Shown here: positions 31,765 to 40,502 of the stretch, piece by piece
How positions within the stretch are numbered: position 1 is the stretch's first letter
Layout: the number at the start of each line of letters is the position of its first letter
NCBI RefSeq assembly: GCF_000759445.1
Contig: NZ_JRMB01000002.1
Span: 248,001-312,000, forward strand
DNA length: 64,000 nt
Source of the DNA: Pseudomonas lutea
GTDB lineage: Bacteria; Pseudomonadota; Gammaproteobacteria; Pseudomonadales; Pseudomonadaceae
Direction: 5' to 3'
The notes under the pieces: model-generated
What the model was told of the DNA's origin: nothing
Seen by the model: only the letters and a program-made list of their open reading frames with translations
Databases searched by the model: none
Translations under genes and position numbers: made by a program

Positions 31765-32031
31765 ATGAAAGCTGCACTGGTTGTAATGGCTCTTTGTGGT
31801 TTCAGCGCCATGGCAATGGCAGAAGAATCTGGCGCAAAAGTAGCCGCTCAACAACAGCGCGTCGAGGAATACAAATACGGCACCAAACTTGATATTGCCA
31901 AAGTCATATCGGTGGACGAAGTACCCAACGTCTGCAGGGTGGTGCCGCAGCATATGACTTACGACGACTCGCACGGCAAACGCCATGTGCTTGAGTATCA
32001 GGTCATGGGCAATGGTTGCAGCAACGGCTGA
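31765..32031 (+). CDS. Secreted DUF2790 protein
   Basis: 88 residues. Signal peptide MKAALVVMALCGFSAMAMA with cleavage before EESG. The mature part YKYGTKLDIAKVISVDEVPN, VCRVVPQHMTYDDSHGKRHV and LEYQVMGNGCSNG carries the paired Cys and the 'MTYxDSxG' pattern of the DUF2790 family, small periplasmic proteins abundant in Pseudomonas. Function unknown. A good AGAGGAAT ribosome site precedes ATG 31765. It is followed by the duplicated REPIN, not by a gene. Confidence 0.85.
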   Translation: MKAALVVMALCGFSAMAMAEESGAKVAAQQQRVEEYKYGTKLDIAKVISVDEVPNVCRVVPQHMTYDDSHGKRHVLEYQVMGNGCSNG

Positions 32032-32065
32032 TCAGCAGGTGGTCACGCAGGGCTGAGCGCCGCCT

Positions 32066-32373
32066 ACTTATAGGCGCGCTTGCCCGCGAAAAGGGTGTGC
32101 CCGTTTAAACATGCAATGCCAGAACAATCGATTCGCGGGCAAGCGCGCTCCTACAGGTGTTTATCGATAAATCACTGGCAATGGCCTATTCGGTACTGCG
32201 TCGATGATTAGCCAAGTAGACAGCGCGCCATCTAGGTGTAGGAGCGCGCTTGCCCGCGAAAAGGGTTTGCCCGTTTAAATATGCAATGCCAGACAATCGA
32301 TTTGCGGGCAAGCGCGCTCCTGCAGGTGTTTATCAATGAGTCACTGTCGCTGGCCAATTCCGTACTGCTTTAA
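32066..32373. repeat. Tandem duplication of a class 2 REPIN with the phhR 3' end
   Basis: Two units ~170 bp apart: GCGCGCTTGCCCGCGAAAAG begins at 32074 and again at 32244, each followed by a similar CCCGTTTAAA-ATGCAATGCCAGA core and the opposing REP. Beyond the REPIN both continue with CAGGTGTTTATC, then TCACTG...GGCC...TTC-GTACTG. In the second unit that tail is the real 3' end of phhR (stop at 32341-32343); in the first (32172-32205) it is a decayed, non-coding copy. Confidence 0.85.
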
Positions 32374-33897
32374 CTTGTTGGCGACCGTTGTATGGGAAAC
32401 ACCCAATCGCTTCCCCAATAGGCGACTGCTTGGGTGCGCTGCATATAACTGTTCGAGCACCGCCTTCTCGACCCGTCCCACCATATCGTCCAATCCGCCT
32501 TCAAGTGAGAAATCTCCCAGGGGCTGCCTAACGCCGTAATCGGGCAGACGAATATGCTCAGGCTTTACCCACTTACCGTCACACAATGAAACAGCCTGGA
32601 ACAATACGTTTTCCAGTTGCCGCACATTGCCAGGCCAGTGGTATTGGCTAAGGCGCGCCATCGCATCCGGCGTCAGTCTGGGTAACGCGCACCCGATCTG
32701 CCGACTGGCCTGATCAACGAAGTGTTCCACCAGCGGCGCGAGGCCATCCAGGCATTCCCTCAAAGGCGGAATGTGCAGCGAGAGGACGTTCAACCGGTGG
32801 TAAAGGTCCTGACGAAACTCGCCTCGGGCGCAGAGTTCCGACAGGTCCACTTGGGTCGCGCAGATGATCCGCACGTCCAGGTACACCTCTTCATCGCTGC
32901 CTACACGCCGAAAGCAACCCTCCTGCAAATAGCGCAGCAATTTTGCCTGCAATCGCGCGCTCATTTCCGCTACGCCGTCGAGAAACAAGGTCCCGCCCGA
33001 CGTCAGTTCGAGCAAACCCAGCTTGCCTTCCGCGCGTGCCCCTTCGAATGCGCCGGGGCCGTAGCCAAACAGCTCTGTCTCGGCCATGGACTCGGAAAAA
33101 CCGGCGCAATTGAGCGCCATCATGGGCGACTGACCGCGCGGGCTCGCCAAGTGGCAGGCCCGCGCAAGCAACTCCTTCCCCGTACCAGTTTCGCCTTCGA
33201 TCAACAATGGCGCGTCCAGTGGCGCCATGCGTCGCGCTTCCCTGACCACCGCCGCCATCACCCTGGAGCTCTGAAAGATGCTGTCAAAGCCCCGCAGTTC
33301 CTGCTTGCGCACGTTATAGATGTGCTCGCCAACGCGATCTGCACGGTGCAGCGTCAGCACCGCGCCAGCCATGGCTTCGCTGTCCTCATGCTCTGATTGC
33401 AAAGGGGCGATGTCCGCGAGAAAGATGTCGCCTTTCACCTTCACGCGCAGACCGTTAATGCGCGAGCGATTGGCGCGCACCAACTGCGGCAGATCAAAAT
33501 CTTCGGCGTAACGTGAAAGCGGAATGCCTGGAACCTCATCGACCCGCACGCCGAGCAACTGAGCGGCGGCGCGGTTCGCGGCCACGATCGAGCCGCCCAT
33601 GTCGATGGACAACACAGGGAATTCCAACGCTCCCAGCAAGGCATTCAGCTCCATGTGCCGACGCTCGCTGGGCATCAATCCCACACGCTTGACGCCGAAC
33701 ACGCCGGCAACGGTCTCGAATTTTGGCACTAGCGCCTGAAACTGCAGATTGATCAGATTCGGGCAGCGCAGATAAATGGCATCGCCATGCTCGCCTCCTA
33801 CTTCACCGCCGGAGACGTTCACGCCGTAGGCCACCAGCAGTTCAAGAATGTCCCGCAGGATGCCAACTCGGTTCTGGCAATGGACTTTGATACGCAT
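32341..33897 (-). CDS. phhR: PhhR/TyrR-type aromatic amino acid regulator
   Basis: 518 residues. ACT domain at 1-75 (MRIKVHCQNRVGILRDILEL), PAS domain at ~80-190, AAA+ domain at ~205-430 with Walker A EGETGTGKE and Walker B GGTLFLDGVAEM, and C-terminal helix-turn-helix SRLLGKRLGVSHTTVANKLK. The sigma-54 contact motif GAFTGA is GAFEGA here, as expected for TyrR-like proteins that work with sigma-70. It binds aromatic amino acids and activates phhABC for phenylalanine/tyrosine catabolism. It is divergent from phhA; a TyrR-like box lies between them. Confidence 0.93.
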   Translation of the reverse strand: MRIKVHCQNRVGILRDILELLVAYGVNVSGGEVGGEHGDAIYLRCPNLINLQFQALVPKFETVAGVFGVKRVGLMPSERRHMELNALLGALEFPVLSIDMGGSIVAANRAAAQLLGVRVDEVPGIPLSRYAEDFDLPQLVRANRSRINGLRVKVKGDIFLADIAPLQSEHEDSEAMAGAVLTLHRADRVGEHIYNVRKQELRGFDSIFQSSRVMAAVVREARRMAPLDAPLLIEGETGTGKELLARACHLASPRGQSPMMALNCAGFSESMAETELFGYGPGAFEGARAEGKLGLLELTSGGTLFLDGVAEMSARLQAKLLRYLQEGCFRRVGSDEEVYLDVRIICATQVDLSELCARGEFRQDLYHRLNVLSLHIPPLRECLDGLAPLVEHFVDQASRQIGCALPRLTPDAMARLSQYHWPGNVRQLENVLFQAVSLCDGKWVKPEHIRLPDYGVRQPLGDFSLEGGLDDMVGRVEKAVLEQLYAAHPSSRLLGKRLGVSHTTVANKLKQYGIGQRQ

Positions 33898-34016
33898 AAG
33901 TTCTCTTCGACGTGGCAGCGATTACGGATGCAGAAGAGTTTACCGTCAAGAATACGTGACAGCACAAGCCGTATGGGCCGCGATAATCCCCGCCGTTCCT
34001 CCACAAACGCTCTAGC

Positions 34017-34034
34017 TGTCACGATTTCTTTACG
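34017..34034. promoter_or_regulatory. Candidate PhhR (TyrR-type) box upstream of phhA
   Basis: TGTCAC-GATTTC-TTTACG matches 9 of 12 defined bases of the TyrR consensus TGTAAA-N6-TTTACA. It lies 135 bp upstream of the phhA start and 120 bp from the phhR start. Confidence 0.45.
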
Positions 34035-34168
34035 TTTTGGCAAACCATCTACAGCCCTTTCATATAAGCCCTGCGACATCCAACCCGGAGAATCGGCTAT
34101 CTATAGAGCGCTGCGCCAACGCGCGACCGCTTTGCTGCATATAAGAACAAGCCATTCAGGAGAGCCGC

Positions 34169-34957
34169 ATGAGTACGCATTACGTCGCCCGCGAGCCGGA
34201 CGCCACCGGGTTTATTGACTACCCCGAGGCCGAGCACCAGGTCTGGAACACGCTGATCACGCGGCAACTGAAGGTTGTCGAAGGGCGCGCCTGCCAGGAG
34301 TACCTGGATGGAATCGATCAGCTCGCGTTGCCTCACGACCGCATCCCGCAACTGGGCGAGATCAATCGCGTTCTCGGTGCCACTACGGGCTGGCAAGTGG
34401 AGCGCGTACCCGCGTTGATCCCCTTTCAGACATTCTTCGAACTGCTGGCGAGCAAGCGATTTCCCGTCGCGACCTTCATTCGTAGCCAGGAAGAGCTCGA
34501 CTATCTGCAAGAGCCCGACATCTTTCATGAGGTTTTCGGACACTGCCCGTTGCTGACCAACCCCTGGTTTGCAGAATTTACCCACACTTACGGCAAGCTC
34601 GGTCTGGCAGCCAGCAAAGAGCAGCGGGTGTATCTTGCCCGCCTCTACTGGATGACCATCGAGTTTGGACTGGTCGACACACCGCAGGGGCGCAAAATCT
34701 ATGGTGGTGGCATCCTTTCCTCGCCCAAGGAAACGGTGTACAGCGTGTCATCAACCCCCGAGCATCAGCCGTTCGACCCCATTGAAGCCATGCGTACGCC
34801 TTACCGAATCGACATTTTGCAGCCGCTTTATTTTGTGCTGCCTGACCTCAAGCGTCTCTTCGACCTCGCGCAGGAAGACATCATGGGCATGACCCGTACG
34901 GCCTGCGAAAAAGGCCTGCACGCACCGAAGTTTCCCGCCAAGACAAAAGCCGCCTGA
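34169..34957 (+). CDS. phhA: Phenylalanine 4-monooxygenase
   Basis: 262 residues, the bacterial short form without a regulatory domain. Iron ligands: His-His in EPDIFHEVFGHCPLL and the downstream Glu in RLYWMTIEFGLVDTPQGRKI. It hydroxylates phenylalanine to tyrosine with tetrahydropterin and O2. A TTCAGGAGAGCCGC ribosome site precedes the ATG. phhB, which recycles the pterin, is 44 bp downstream. Confidence 0.97.
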   Translation: MSTHYVAREPDATGFIDYPEAEHQVWNTLITRQLKVVEGRACQEYLDGIDQLALPHDRIPQLGEINRVLGATTGWQVERVPALIPFQTFFELLASKRFPVATFIRSQEELDYLQEPDIFHEVFGHCPLLTNPWFAEFTHTYGKLGLAASKEQRVYLARLYWMTIEFGLVDTPQGRKIYGGGILSSPKETVYSVSSTPEHQPFDPIEAMRTPYRIDILQPLYFVLPDLKRLFDLAQEDIMGMTRTACEKGLHAPKFPAKTKAA

Positions 34958-35001
34958 ACCCCGGGCCGCCTGAACCCGATCCCCGATAAAGGAACCTCTC
35001 C

Positions 35002-35358
35002 ATGACCGCTCTCAACCAATCCCAGTGCGAAGCCTGCCGCGCCGATGCCCCTCAAGTCAGCGAGGCCGAGCTGCCCGACCTGCTAAGACAGATCCCAGAC
35101 TGGAACATCGAGGTGCGTGACGGCGTCATGCAGCTGGAAAAAGTCTTTCTGTTCAAGAATTTCAAATTTGCGCTGGCGTTTACCAACGCGGTCGGCGAAA
35201 TTGCCGAGGCCGAAGGTCACCACCCAGGTCTGCTGACCGAATGGGGCAAGGTGACCGTGACCTGGTGGAGCCACTCGATCAAGGGGCTGCACCGCAATGA
35301 CTTCATCATGGCCTCCCGCACAGACGAGGTGGCCAAAGGCGCCGAGGGCCGTAAGTAA
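35002..35358 (+). CDS. phhB: Pterin-4a-carbinolamine dehydratase
   Basis: 118 residues. The core [20 protein letters not shown] and [20 protein letters not shown], followed by [20 protein letters not shown], contains the catalytic His-His of the PCD/DCoH family. It dehydrates 4a-hydroxytetrahydropterin produced by PhhA. Its stop abuts the phhC start (TAAATG). Confidence 0.96.
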   Translation: MTALNQSQCEACRADAPQVSEAELPDLLRQIPDWNIEVRDGVMQLEKVFLFKNFKFALAFTNAVGEIAEAEGHHPGLLTEWGKVTVTWWSHSIKGLHRNDFIMASRTDEVAKGAEGRK

Positions 35359-36555
35359 ATGCATTTCTCACAGATTCAGCGCGTACCGGACGATCCCATC
35401 CTGGGCCTGATCCAGGCTTATGCCAAAGACCCGAACCCGAACAAGTTCGATCTGGGCGTTGGGGTCTATAAAGACGCGCAGGGCCTGACGACCATTCCGC
35501 GCGCAGTGAAACTCGCCGAGCAGCGCCTGGTGGACTCGCAGCCCACCAAAAGTTACATCGGCGGGCATGGCGAACCGCGTTTCGGCACGCTGATCTGTGA
35601 GCTGGTCATGGGAGGCGATTCGCCCCTGATAGCGAGCAAACGTGTCGGCGCCACGCAAACACCCGGCGGTACCGGCGCGCTGCGACTGAGCGCAGATTTC
35701 ATTGCCAATTGCCTCCCCGGCAAAGGCGTCTGGCTGAGCGATCCGACCTGGCCGATCCACGAAACCATCTATGCCGCTGCCGGCCTGAAGGTCAGTCACT
35801 ATCCTTACGTGGGCAGCGACAACACGCTCAACGTGCCAGCCATGCTGGAGACGCTGAACACCATCCCCGAAGGCGACGTCGTGCTGCTGCATGCGTGTTG
35901 CCACAACCCTACGGGTTTTGACCTCTCCCAGGATGACTGGCATGCGGTGCTTGAGATCGTCAAACAACGCAACCTGCTGCCGTTGATTGACTTCGCGTAC
36001 CAGGGCTTTGGCGATGGTCTGGAGGAAGACGCATGGGCGGTGAGGCTGTTTGCCGCGGCGCTGCCCGAGCTGCTGATCACCAGCTCGTGCTCGAAGAATT
36101 TCGGCCTTTATCGTGAGCGCACGGGCGCGTTGCTGGTCTGCGCAGACACCCCGGAAAAGCTGCTTGATGTACGCAGCCAACTGTCAGCCACGGCCCGTAA
36201 TCTGTGGTCCAACCCGCCGGATCATGGCGCTGCGGTGGTCGCCGAAATCCTGGGTGATCCCGAGTTGAAAGCGCTGTGGGCCGAAGAGGTCGAAGCCATG
36301 CGCAGCCGTATAGCACAGCTGCGCGTGGGCCTTGTCGACGCGCTGACCCCGCTGGGCCTGGGCGAACGCTTCGCTCACATTGCCGTGCAACGCGGAATGT
36401 TTTCCTACACTGGCATGAACGACCACCAAGTGGATCGCCTGCGCAACGAGCATAGCGTGTACATGGTGGCGGCCGGGCGAGCCAACATTGCAGGCATCGA
36501 CGCAAAGCGGCTGGACGAACTGGCGGCGGCGTTTGCTGCGGTGTGTCAGGACTGA
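35359..36555 (+). CDS. phhC: Aromatic amino acid aminotransferase
   Basis: 398 residues, class I PLP aminotransferase of the AspC/TyrB group: NPNKFDLGVGVYKDAQGLTT, LLHACCHNPTGFDLSQDDWH, LIDFAYQGFGDG, and PLP-lysine in TSSCSKNFGLYRERTGA. It transaminates tyrosine/phenylalanine to their keto acids, the step after PhhA. ATG directly follows the phhB stop, indicating coupling. Confidence 0.95.
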   Translation: MHFSQIQRVPDDPILGLIQAYAKDPNPNKFDLGVGVYKDAQGLTTIPRAVKLAEQRLVDSQPTKSYIGGHGEPRFGTLICELVMGGDSPLIASKRVGATQTPGGTGALRLSADFIANCLPGKGVWLSDPTWPIHETIYAAAGLKVSHYPYVGSDNTLNVPAMLETLNTIPEGDVVLLHACCHNPTGFDLSQDDWHAVLEIVKQRNLLPLIDFAYQGFGDGLEEDAWAVRLFAAALPELLITSSCSKNFGLYRERTGALLVCADTPEKLLDVRSQLSATARNLWSNPPDHGAAVVAEILGDPELKALWAEEVEAMRSRIAQLRVGLVDALTPLGLGERFAHIAVQRGMFSYTGMNDHQVDRLRNEHSVYMVAAGRANIAGIDAKRLDELAAAFAAVCQD

Positions 36556-36569
36556 GACGGCAGCGTGCC

Positions 36570-36607
36570 GCGCACACTGGCCTGCGATTAGCCAGGCCTG
36601 TGTGCGC
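36570..36607 (+). terminator. Strong hairpin downstream of phhC
   Basis: GCGCACACTGGCCT pairs with AGGCCTGTGTGCGC (14-bp stem with one mismatch, 10-nt loop), 14 bp after the phhC stop. No T-run follows, so it may protect the 3' end rather than terminate by itself. Confidence 0.55.
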
Positions 36608-36830
36608 AACGGCATGCGGGGCCAGGCATTCAGGACCAGGCGTTCGCGGGCCCGCGGGCTCTTCACTGCTCCGTCCGCATCCAGAAGGCGTGTTGTAGCT
36701 GCGCGTGTTCACTACATGACCGGCGGCCCGCATTTAAAAGTCTGATTGTCATTTGTACTGCTGTATCCTCCCTGAGCGTTTTAGGACGCGCTGTTCAATT
36801 CAGCGGCAACAACTTGTGAGGAGCGACGAT

Positions 36831-36968
36831 ATGCATGAAATCCCCAACTTCCCCTTCCCAAGCCAGACCCAGCAAAGCGCAGCAGCTCGCCAGGAACTCG
36901 GTCAGCCGATCGAAATGAAGGCAGGCAGCAAAAGCAGTGACCGCAACAAAGCCCAAAGCCCGCGCTAA
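36831..36968 (+). CDS. Small hydrophilic hypothetical protein
   Basis: 45 residues, MHEIPNFPFPSQTQQSAAAR followed by a Gln/Ser/Lys-rich, basic C-terminus (KAGSKSSDRNKAQSPR). A good GTGAGGAGCGACGAT ribosome site makes translation likely. No signal or membrane segment; probably disordered. It has its own upstream A/T-rich region and a hairpin just after the stop, so it seems to be an independent small gene. Function unknown. Confidence 0.6.
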   Translation: MHEIPNFPFPSQTQQSAAARQELGQPIEMKAGSKSSDRNKAQSPR

Positions 36969-36980
36969 AGGCTGATTTTT

Positions 36981-37027
36981 CAGCCCCTATGGAAGAGCGT
37001 CTTCAAGGCGTATTTCCATAAGGGCTG
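36981..37027 (+). terminator. Long-stem hairpin after the 45-residue gene
   Basis: CAGCCCCTATGGAA pairs with TTCCATAAGGGCTG (14 bp, one mismatch) around a 19-nt loop. A smaller GGCTGA/TCAGCC hairpin overlaps its left side (36970-36985), so two alternative folds exist. There is no T-run. Confidence 0.5.
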
Positions 37028-37208
37028 AATCATTCGCGCCAGTTTGTACCCCTGCTCACATCCGAGTCGTCCCGACTCCAGATCGTCCCGATTCTCTTCC
37101 CCACCGACAGTCACACCTCGCTATTGATGTGCCCTCGCGGGAACTCAAGCGTCTACGCTTCAATCAGATTTAACCCTCGCCTTTCCTTTCAGTCGTAACC
37201 GTGGATCT

Positions 37209-38429
37209 ATGCCCATGCCAGACGCTTCGAGCGCTGTCCCTCAACGTCCTATGGCCGTCACGCTGCAGGTTGTTTCCATCGTCCTGTTCACCTTCATCGG
37301 GTACCTGAATATCGGCATCCCGCTTGCCGTATTGCCAGGCTATGTCCACACCGATCTCGGTTTCGGCGCGGTGGCCGCCGGACTGGTCATCAGCGTCCAA
37401 TACCTTGCGACGCTCCTCAGCCGTCCGTATGCCGGTCGCATCATCGACACCCGCGGCCCGAAAAAAGCGGTGATCGTCGGCCTGTTCGGCTGCGGCTTGA
37501 GTGGGGTGTTCATGCTCCTCGCCGACTGGCTCGACGCATGGCCAATGGTCAGCCTGATCAGCCTGTTCATCGGTCGTCTAGTGCTTGGCAGTGCAGAAAG
37601 CCTGGTCGGATCGGGGTCCATCGGTTGGGGCATTGGCAGAGTGGGCGCTGCCAATACCGCAAAAGTGATTTCCTGGAATGGCATCGCCAGCTACGGCGCG
37701 CTGGCCATTGGTGCTCCGCTGGGCGTGCTGCTGGTCAACGCGCTGGGGCTGTGGAGCATGGGGGTCAGCATCATGCTGCTGGCCGCGCTGGGCATTTCCC
37801 TGGCCTGGAAGAAAACCCCTGCACCGCTAGTCCACGGCGAGCGGCTGCCGTTCCTGCACGTACTCGGCCGTGTGCTACCCCATGGCACTGGGCTGGCGCT
37901 GGGCTCCATCGGTTTTGGCACCATCGCAACGTTCATTACGCTGTATTACGCCAGCCATTCCTGGCCCAACGCGGTGCTGTGCCTGAGCCTGTTCGGTGCG
38001 TGCTTTATCGGCGCGCGGTTGCTGTTTGGCAACCTGATCAATCGCCTCGGCGGCTTCCGCGTCGCGATCGTCTGCCTGTCGGTAGAGACGCTGGGCCTGC
38101 TGTTGCTGTGGCTGGCGCCCAACCCGAACCTGGCCCTGGCGGGTGCCGCACTGACCGGCTTCGGGTTCTCCTTGGTGTTCCCGGCCCTGGGCGTCGAAGC
38201 GGTCAACTTGGTGCCGCCGGCGAGTCGCGGTGCGGCGGTGGGCGCGTACTCGCTGTTTATCGACTTGTCGCTGGGCATCACGGGGCCCGTGGCGGGCGCT
38301 GTCGCCGCAGGATTCGGCTTTGCGTCAATCTTCCTGTTTGCGGCCCTCGCCGCGGTGAGCGGACTTGGACTGAGCGTGTATCTGCACAAACAGGCCAAGG
38401 CGATGCGCGAAAAACCTGCCGCAGTTTGA
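37209..38429 (+). CDS. MFS transporter, YhhS/YfcJ-like
   Basis: 406 residues, 12 predicted helices. The loop 2-3 MFS motif is readable ([20 protein letters not shown]) and a long conserved start [20 protein letters not shown] marks the YhhS/YfcJ (UPF0226) group. Substrate is unknown; relatives are annotated as arabinose or drug exporters without firm proof. ATG 37209 fits; a second ATG at 37215 is equally possible. Single gene, flanked downstream by a REPIN. Confidence 0.85.
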   Translation: MPMPDASSAVPQRPMAVTLQVVSIVLFTFIGYLNIGIPLAVLPGYVHTDLGFGAVAAGLVISVQYLATLLSRPYAGRIIDTRGPKKAVIVGLFGCGLSGVFMLLADWLDAWPMVSLISLFIGRLVLGSAESLVGSGSIGWGIGRVGAANTAKVISWNGIASYGALAIGAPLGVLLVNALGLWSMGVSIMLLAALGISLAWKKTPAPLVHGERLPFLHVLGRVLPHGTGLALGSIGFGTIATFITLYYASHSWPNAVLCLSLFGACFIGARLLFGNLINRLGGFRVAIVCLSVETLGLLLLWLAPNPNLALAGAALTGFGFSLVFPALGVEAVNLVPPASRGAAVGAYSLFIDLSLGITGPVAGAVAAGFGFASIFLFAALAAVSGLGLSVYLHKQAKAMREKPAAV

Positions 38430-38440
38430 CGCCCCCATTG

Positions 38441-38530
38441 CTGCAGGAGCCTGGTTGCCAACGACCGCGTGACGCCAGGCCAGCAGGGACGCACTGGCAC
38501 ATTACGGTTCGCCAGCAAGCCGGCTCCTAT
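38441..38530. repeat. Degenerate class 1 REPIN
   Basis: CTGCAGGAGCCTGGTTGCCAACG (decayed REP) faces an intact TTCGCCAGCAAGCCGGCTCCTA (38508-38529). It lies between the convergent MFS gene and arfB. Confidence 0.8.
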
Positions 38531-38612
38531 GACTGCAAAACTGCCCAGGTCGCCGTTTTTTCCAGACAGGCAGCAAGGTAATAAAGGCGACGGCCTGATA
38601 CAGCCCCACCGG

Positions 38613-39026
38613 TCAAAAATCGACCTTGCCTCGCCCTGCCTTGATCGACCCGCGTTTGGTTTTCGACTCCAGCCGGCGCGTCTTCGAGCCCAGGGTGGGC
38701 TTGGTCGGTCGGCGCTTCTTCTCGACCTTGCCGGCGCTGATAATGATCTCGCTCAACCGTTCCAGCGCATCGGCTCGGTTCTGTTCCTGGGTCCGGTATT
38801 GTTGCGCCTTGATGACGACCACGCCCTCGCTGGTGATACGACTGTCGCGCAGCGCCAGCAGACGTTCCTTGTAGAACGGCGGCAGCGACGAGGCATTGAT
38901 GTCGAACCGCAGGTGCACGGCGCTGGAGACTTTGTTGACGTTCTGACCACCCGCACCCTGAGCACGGATGGCGGTCAGCTCGACGTCGCTGTCCGGCAAG
39001 TGGATGTTGTTGGAAATGATCAGCAT
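38613..39026 (-). CDS. arfB: Alternative ribosome-rescue factor ArfB (YaeJ)
   Basis: 137 residues. The release-factor GGQ motif is in [20 protein letters not shown]; the C-terminal tail is strongly basic ([20 protein letters not shown] ...), which inserts into the empty mRNA channel. It hydrolyses peptidyl-tRNA on stalled ribosomes lacking a stop codon. It lacks the codon-recognition domain of RF1/RF2. It follows aroP2 by 51 bp on the same strand. Confidence 0.95.
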   Translation of the reverse strand: MLIISNNIHLPDSDVELTAIRAQGAGGQNVNKVSSAVHLRFDINASSLPPFYKERLLALRDSRITSEGVVVIKAQQYRTQEQNRADALERLSEIIISAGKVEKKRRPTKPTLGSKTRRLESKTKRGSIKAGRGKVDF

Positions 39027-39077
39027 GAAAACCCTGGGTCCTGAAAAACCGCTGCCAGGCGGGCAGCGGCTTTCGCA

Positions 39078-40502
39078 TTATTTGATGATCGAGGTGCGCT
39101 GGGCCATCGACTCGCTCCGGGCCAGGCGTTTGTTCTTGACCACGTAAAACGCCCACATCACCGCCACCCATACCGGAATGGCGTAGACCGAGACACGGAT
39201 GCCCGGAATCAACAGCATGATGACCAAGATCAGTGCCACGAACGCCAGGCAGAGGTAGTTCCCAAAGGGGTACCACAGCGCTTTGAACAGGGGGCGCTGA
39301 CCGATGCGGGTCAGGTGCTGACGGAATTTGAGGTGGGAATAGCTGATCATTGCCCAATTGATCACCAGGGTGGCGACCACCAGCGACATGAGCAACTCCA
39401 GCGCGCCCTGCGGCATCAGGTAGTTGAGCAGGACCGCAATCAGCGTCACAGCCGCCGAGACCAGGATCGCCCGCACCGGAACACCCCGACCGTCAACCCG
39501 CGCCAGCGCTTGCGGCGCATCGCCCTGCTCGGCCATGCCAAACAGCATGCGCGCATTGCAATAGGTGCCGCTGTTGTACACCGACAGGGCTGCCGTCAAA
39601 ACCACAAAGTTGAGGATGTGCGCCGCTGTGGTGCTGCCGAGCATCGAGAACACATGCACAAAAGGGCTGCCGCTGTAGGCGTCGCCGGAAGCATTGAGGT
39701 CTACAAGCAACGCGTCCCAGGGTGTCAGCGACAGCAGCACTACCAGAGAGCCAATGTAAAAAATCAGGATCCGGTAGATGACCTGATTGATTGCCTTCGG
39801 AATGATGGTCCGCGGCTGATCGGCTTCCGCTGCGGTAAAGCCGAGCATTTCCAGGCCGCCGAAGGAGAACATGATAAACGCCAGCGCCATCACCAATCCG
39901 CTCACGCCGTGGGGGAAGAAACCGCCCCGGTCCCACAGGTTGCTGACGGAGGCCTGCGGGCCGCCCTCGCCGCTCACCAGCAGATAACTGCCCAGCGCAA
40001 TCATCCCCAGAATGGCCACCACCTTGATGATCGCGAACCAGAACTCGGCCTCGCCAAACACCTTCACGTTGGCAAGATTAATGACGTTGATCATCACGAA
40101 GAAGACCGCAGCCGAAGCCCACGCAGGGATCTCCGGCCACCAGTACTGGACGTATTTGCCCACGGCGGTCAGTTCGGACATGCCGACCAGAATGTAAAGG
40201 ACCCAGCAATTCCAGCCAGACAGAAACCCGGCAAACCCGCCCCAGTAGGTGTGCGCAAAGTGGCTGAACGACCCGGCCACCGGCTCTTCGACAATCATCT
40301 CGCCCAACTGGCGCATGATCATGAAAGCGATGAAGCCGCACACGGCGTAGCCAAGGATCATCGACGGGCCGGCAGATTTCAGGACCCCTGCCGAACCCAG
40401 GAACAGGCCCGTACCGATCGCGCCACCGAGGGCGATCAGCTGGATGTGGCGGTTTTTCAGACCCCGCTTCAAGTCGCCCGAATGGGACATGTGTTCACTC
40501 AT
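39078..40502 (-). CDS. aroP2: Aromatic amino acid permease AroP2-like
   Basis: 474 residues, 12 helices, APC amino acid transporter family: RGLKNRHIQLIALGGAIGTG, GEMIVEEPVAGSFSHFAHTY, and FSFGGLEMLGFTAAEADQPR. By sequence it is close to AroP/PheP/ProY carriers, which import aromatic amino acids or proline with protons. Location next to phhRABC, as in P. aeruginosa (aroP2), supports aromatic substrates. Start ATG 40502; an ATG four codons later is possible. Confidence 0.88.
   Translation of the reverse strand: MSEHMSHSGDLKRGLKNRHIQLIALGGAIGTGLFLGSAGVLKSAGPSMILGYAVCGFIAFMIMRQLGEMIVEEPVAGSFSHFAHTYWGGFAGFLSGWNCWVLYILVGMSELTAVGKYVQYWWPEIPAWASAAVFFVMINVINLANVKVFGEAEFWFAIIKVVAILGMIALGSYLLVSGEGGPQASVSNLWDRGGFFPHGVSGLVMALAFIMFSFGGLEMLGFTAAEADQPRTIIPKAINQVIYRILIFYIGSLVVLLSLTPWDALLVDLNASGDAYSGSPFVHVFSMLGSTTAAHILNFVVLTAALSVYNSGTYCNARMLFGMAEQGDAPQALARVDGRGVPVRAILVSAAVTLIAVLLNYLMPQGALELLMSLVVATLVINWAMISYSHLKFRQHLTRIGQRPLFKALWYPFGNYLCLAFVALILVIMLLIPGIRVSVYAIPVWVAVMWAFYVVKNKRLARSESMAQRTSIIK

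Noticed and set aside
33898..34168. Sigma-54 promoter for phhA
   Set aside because: No TGGCAC-N5-TTGC match was found; the nearest (TGGCAAACCATC) lacks the -12 element, in line with PhhR having GAFEGA.
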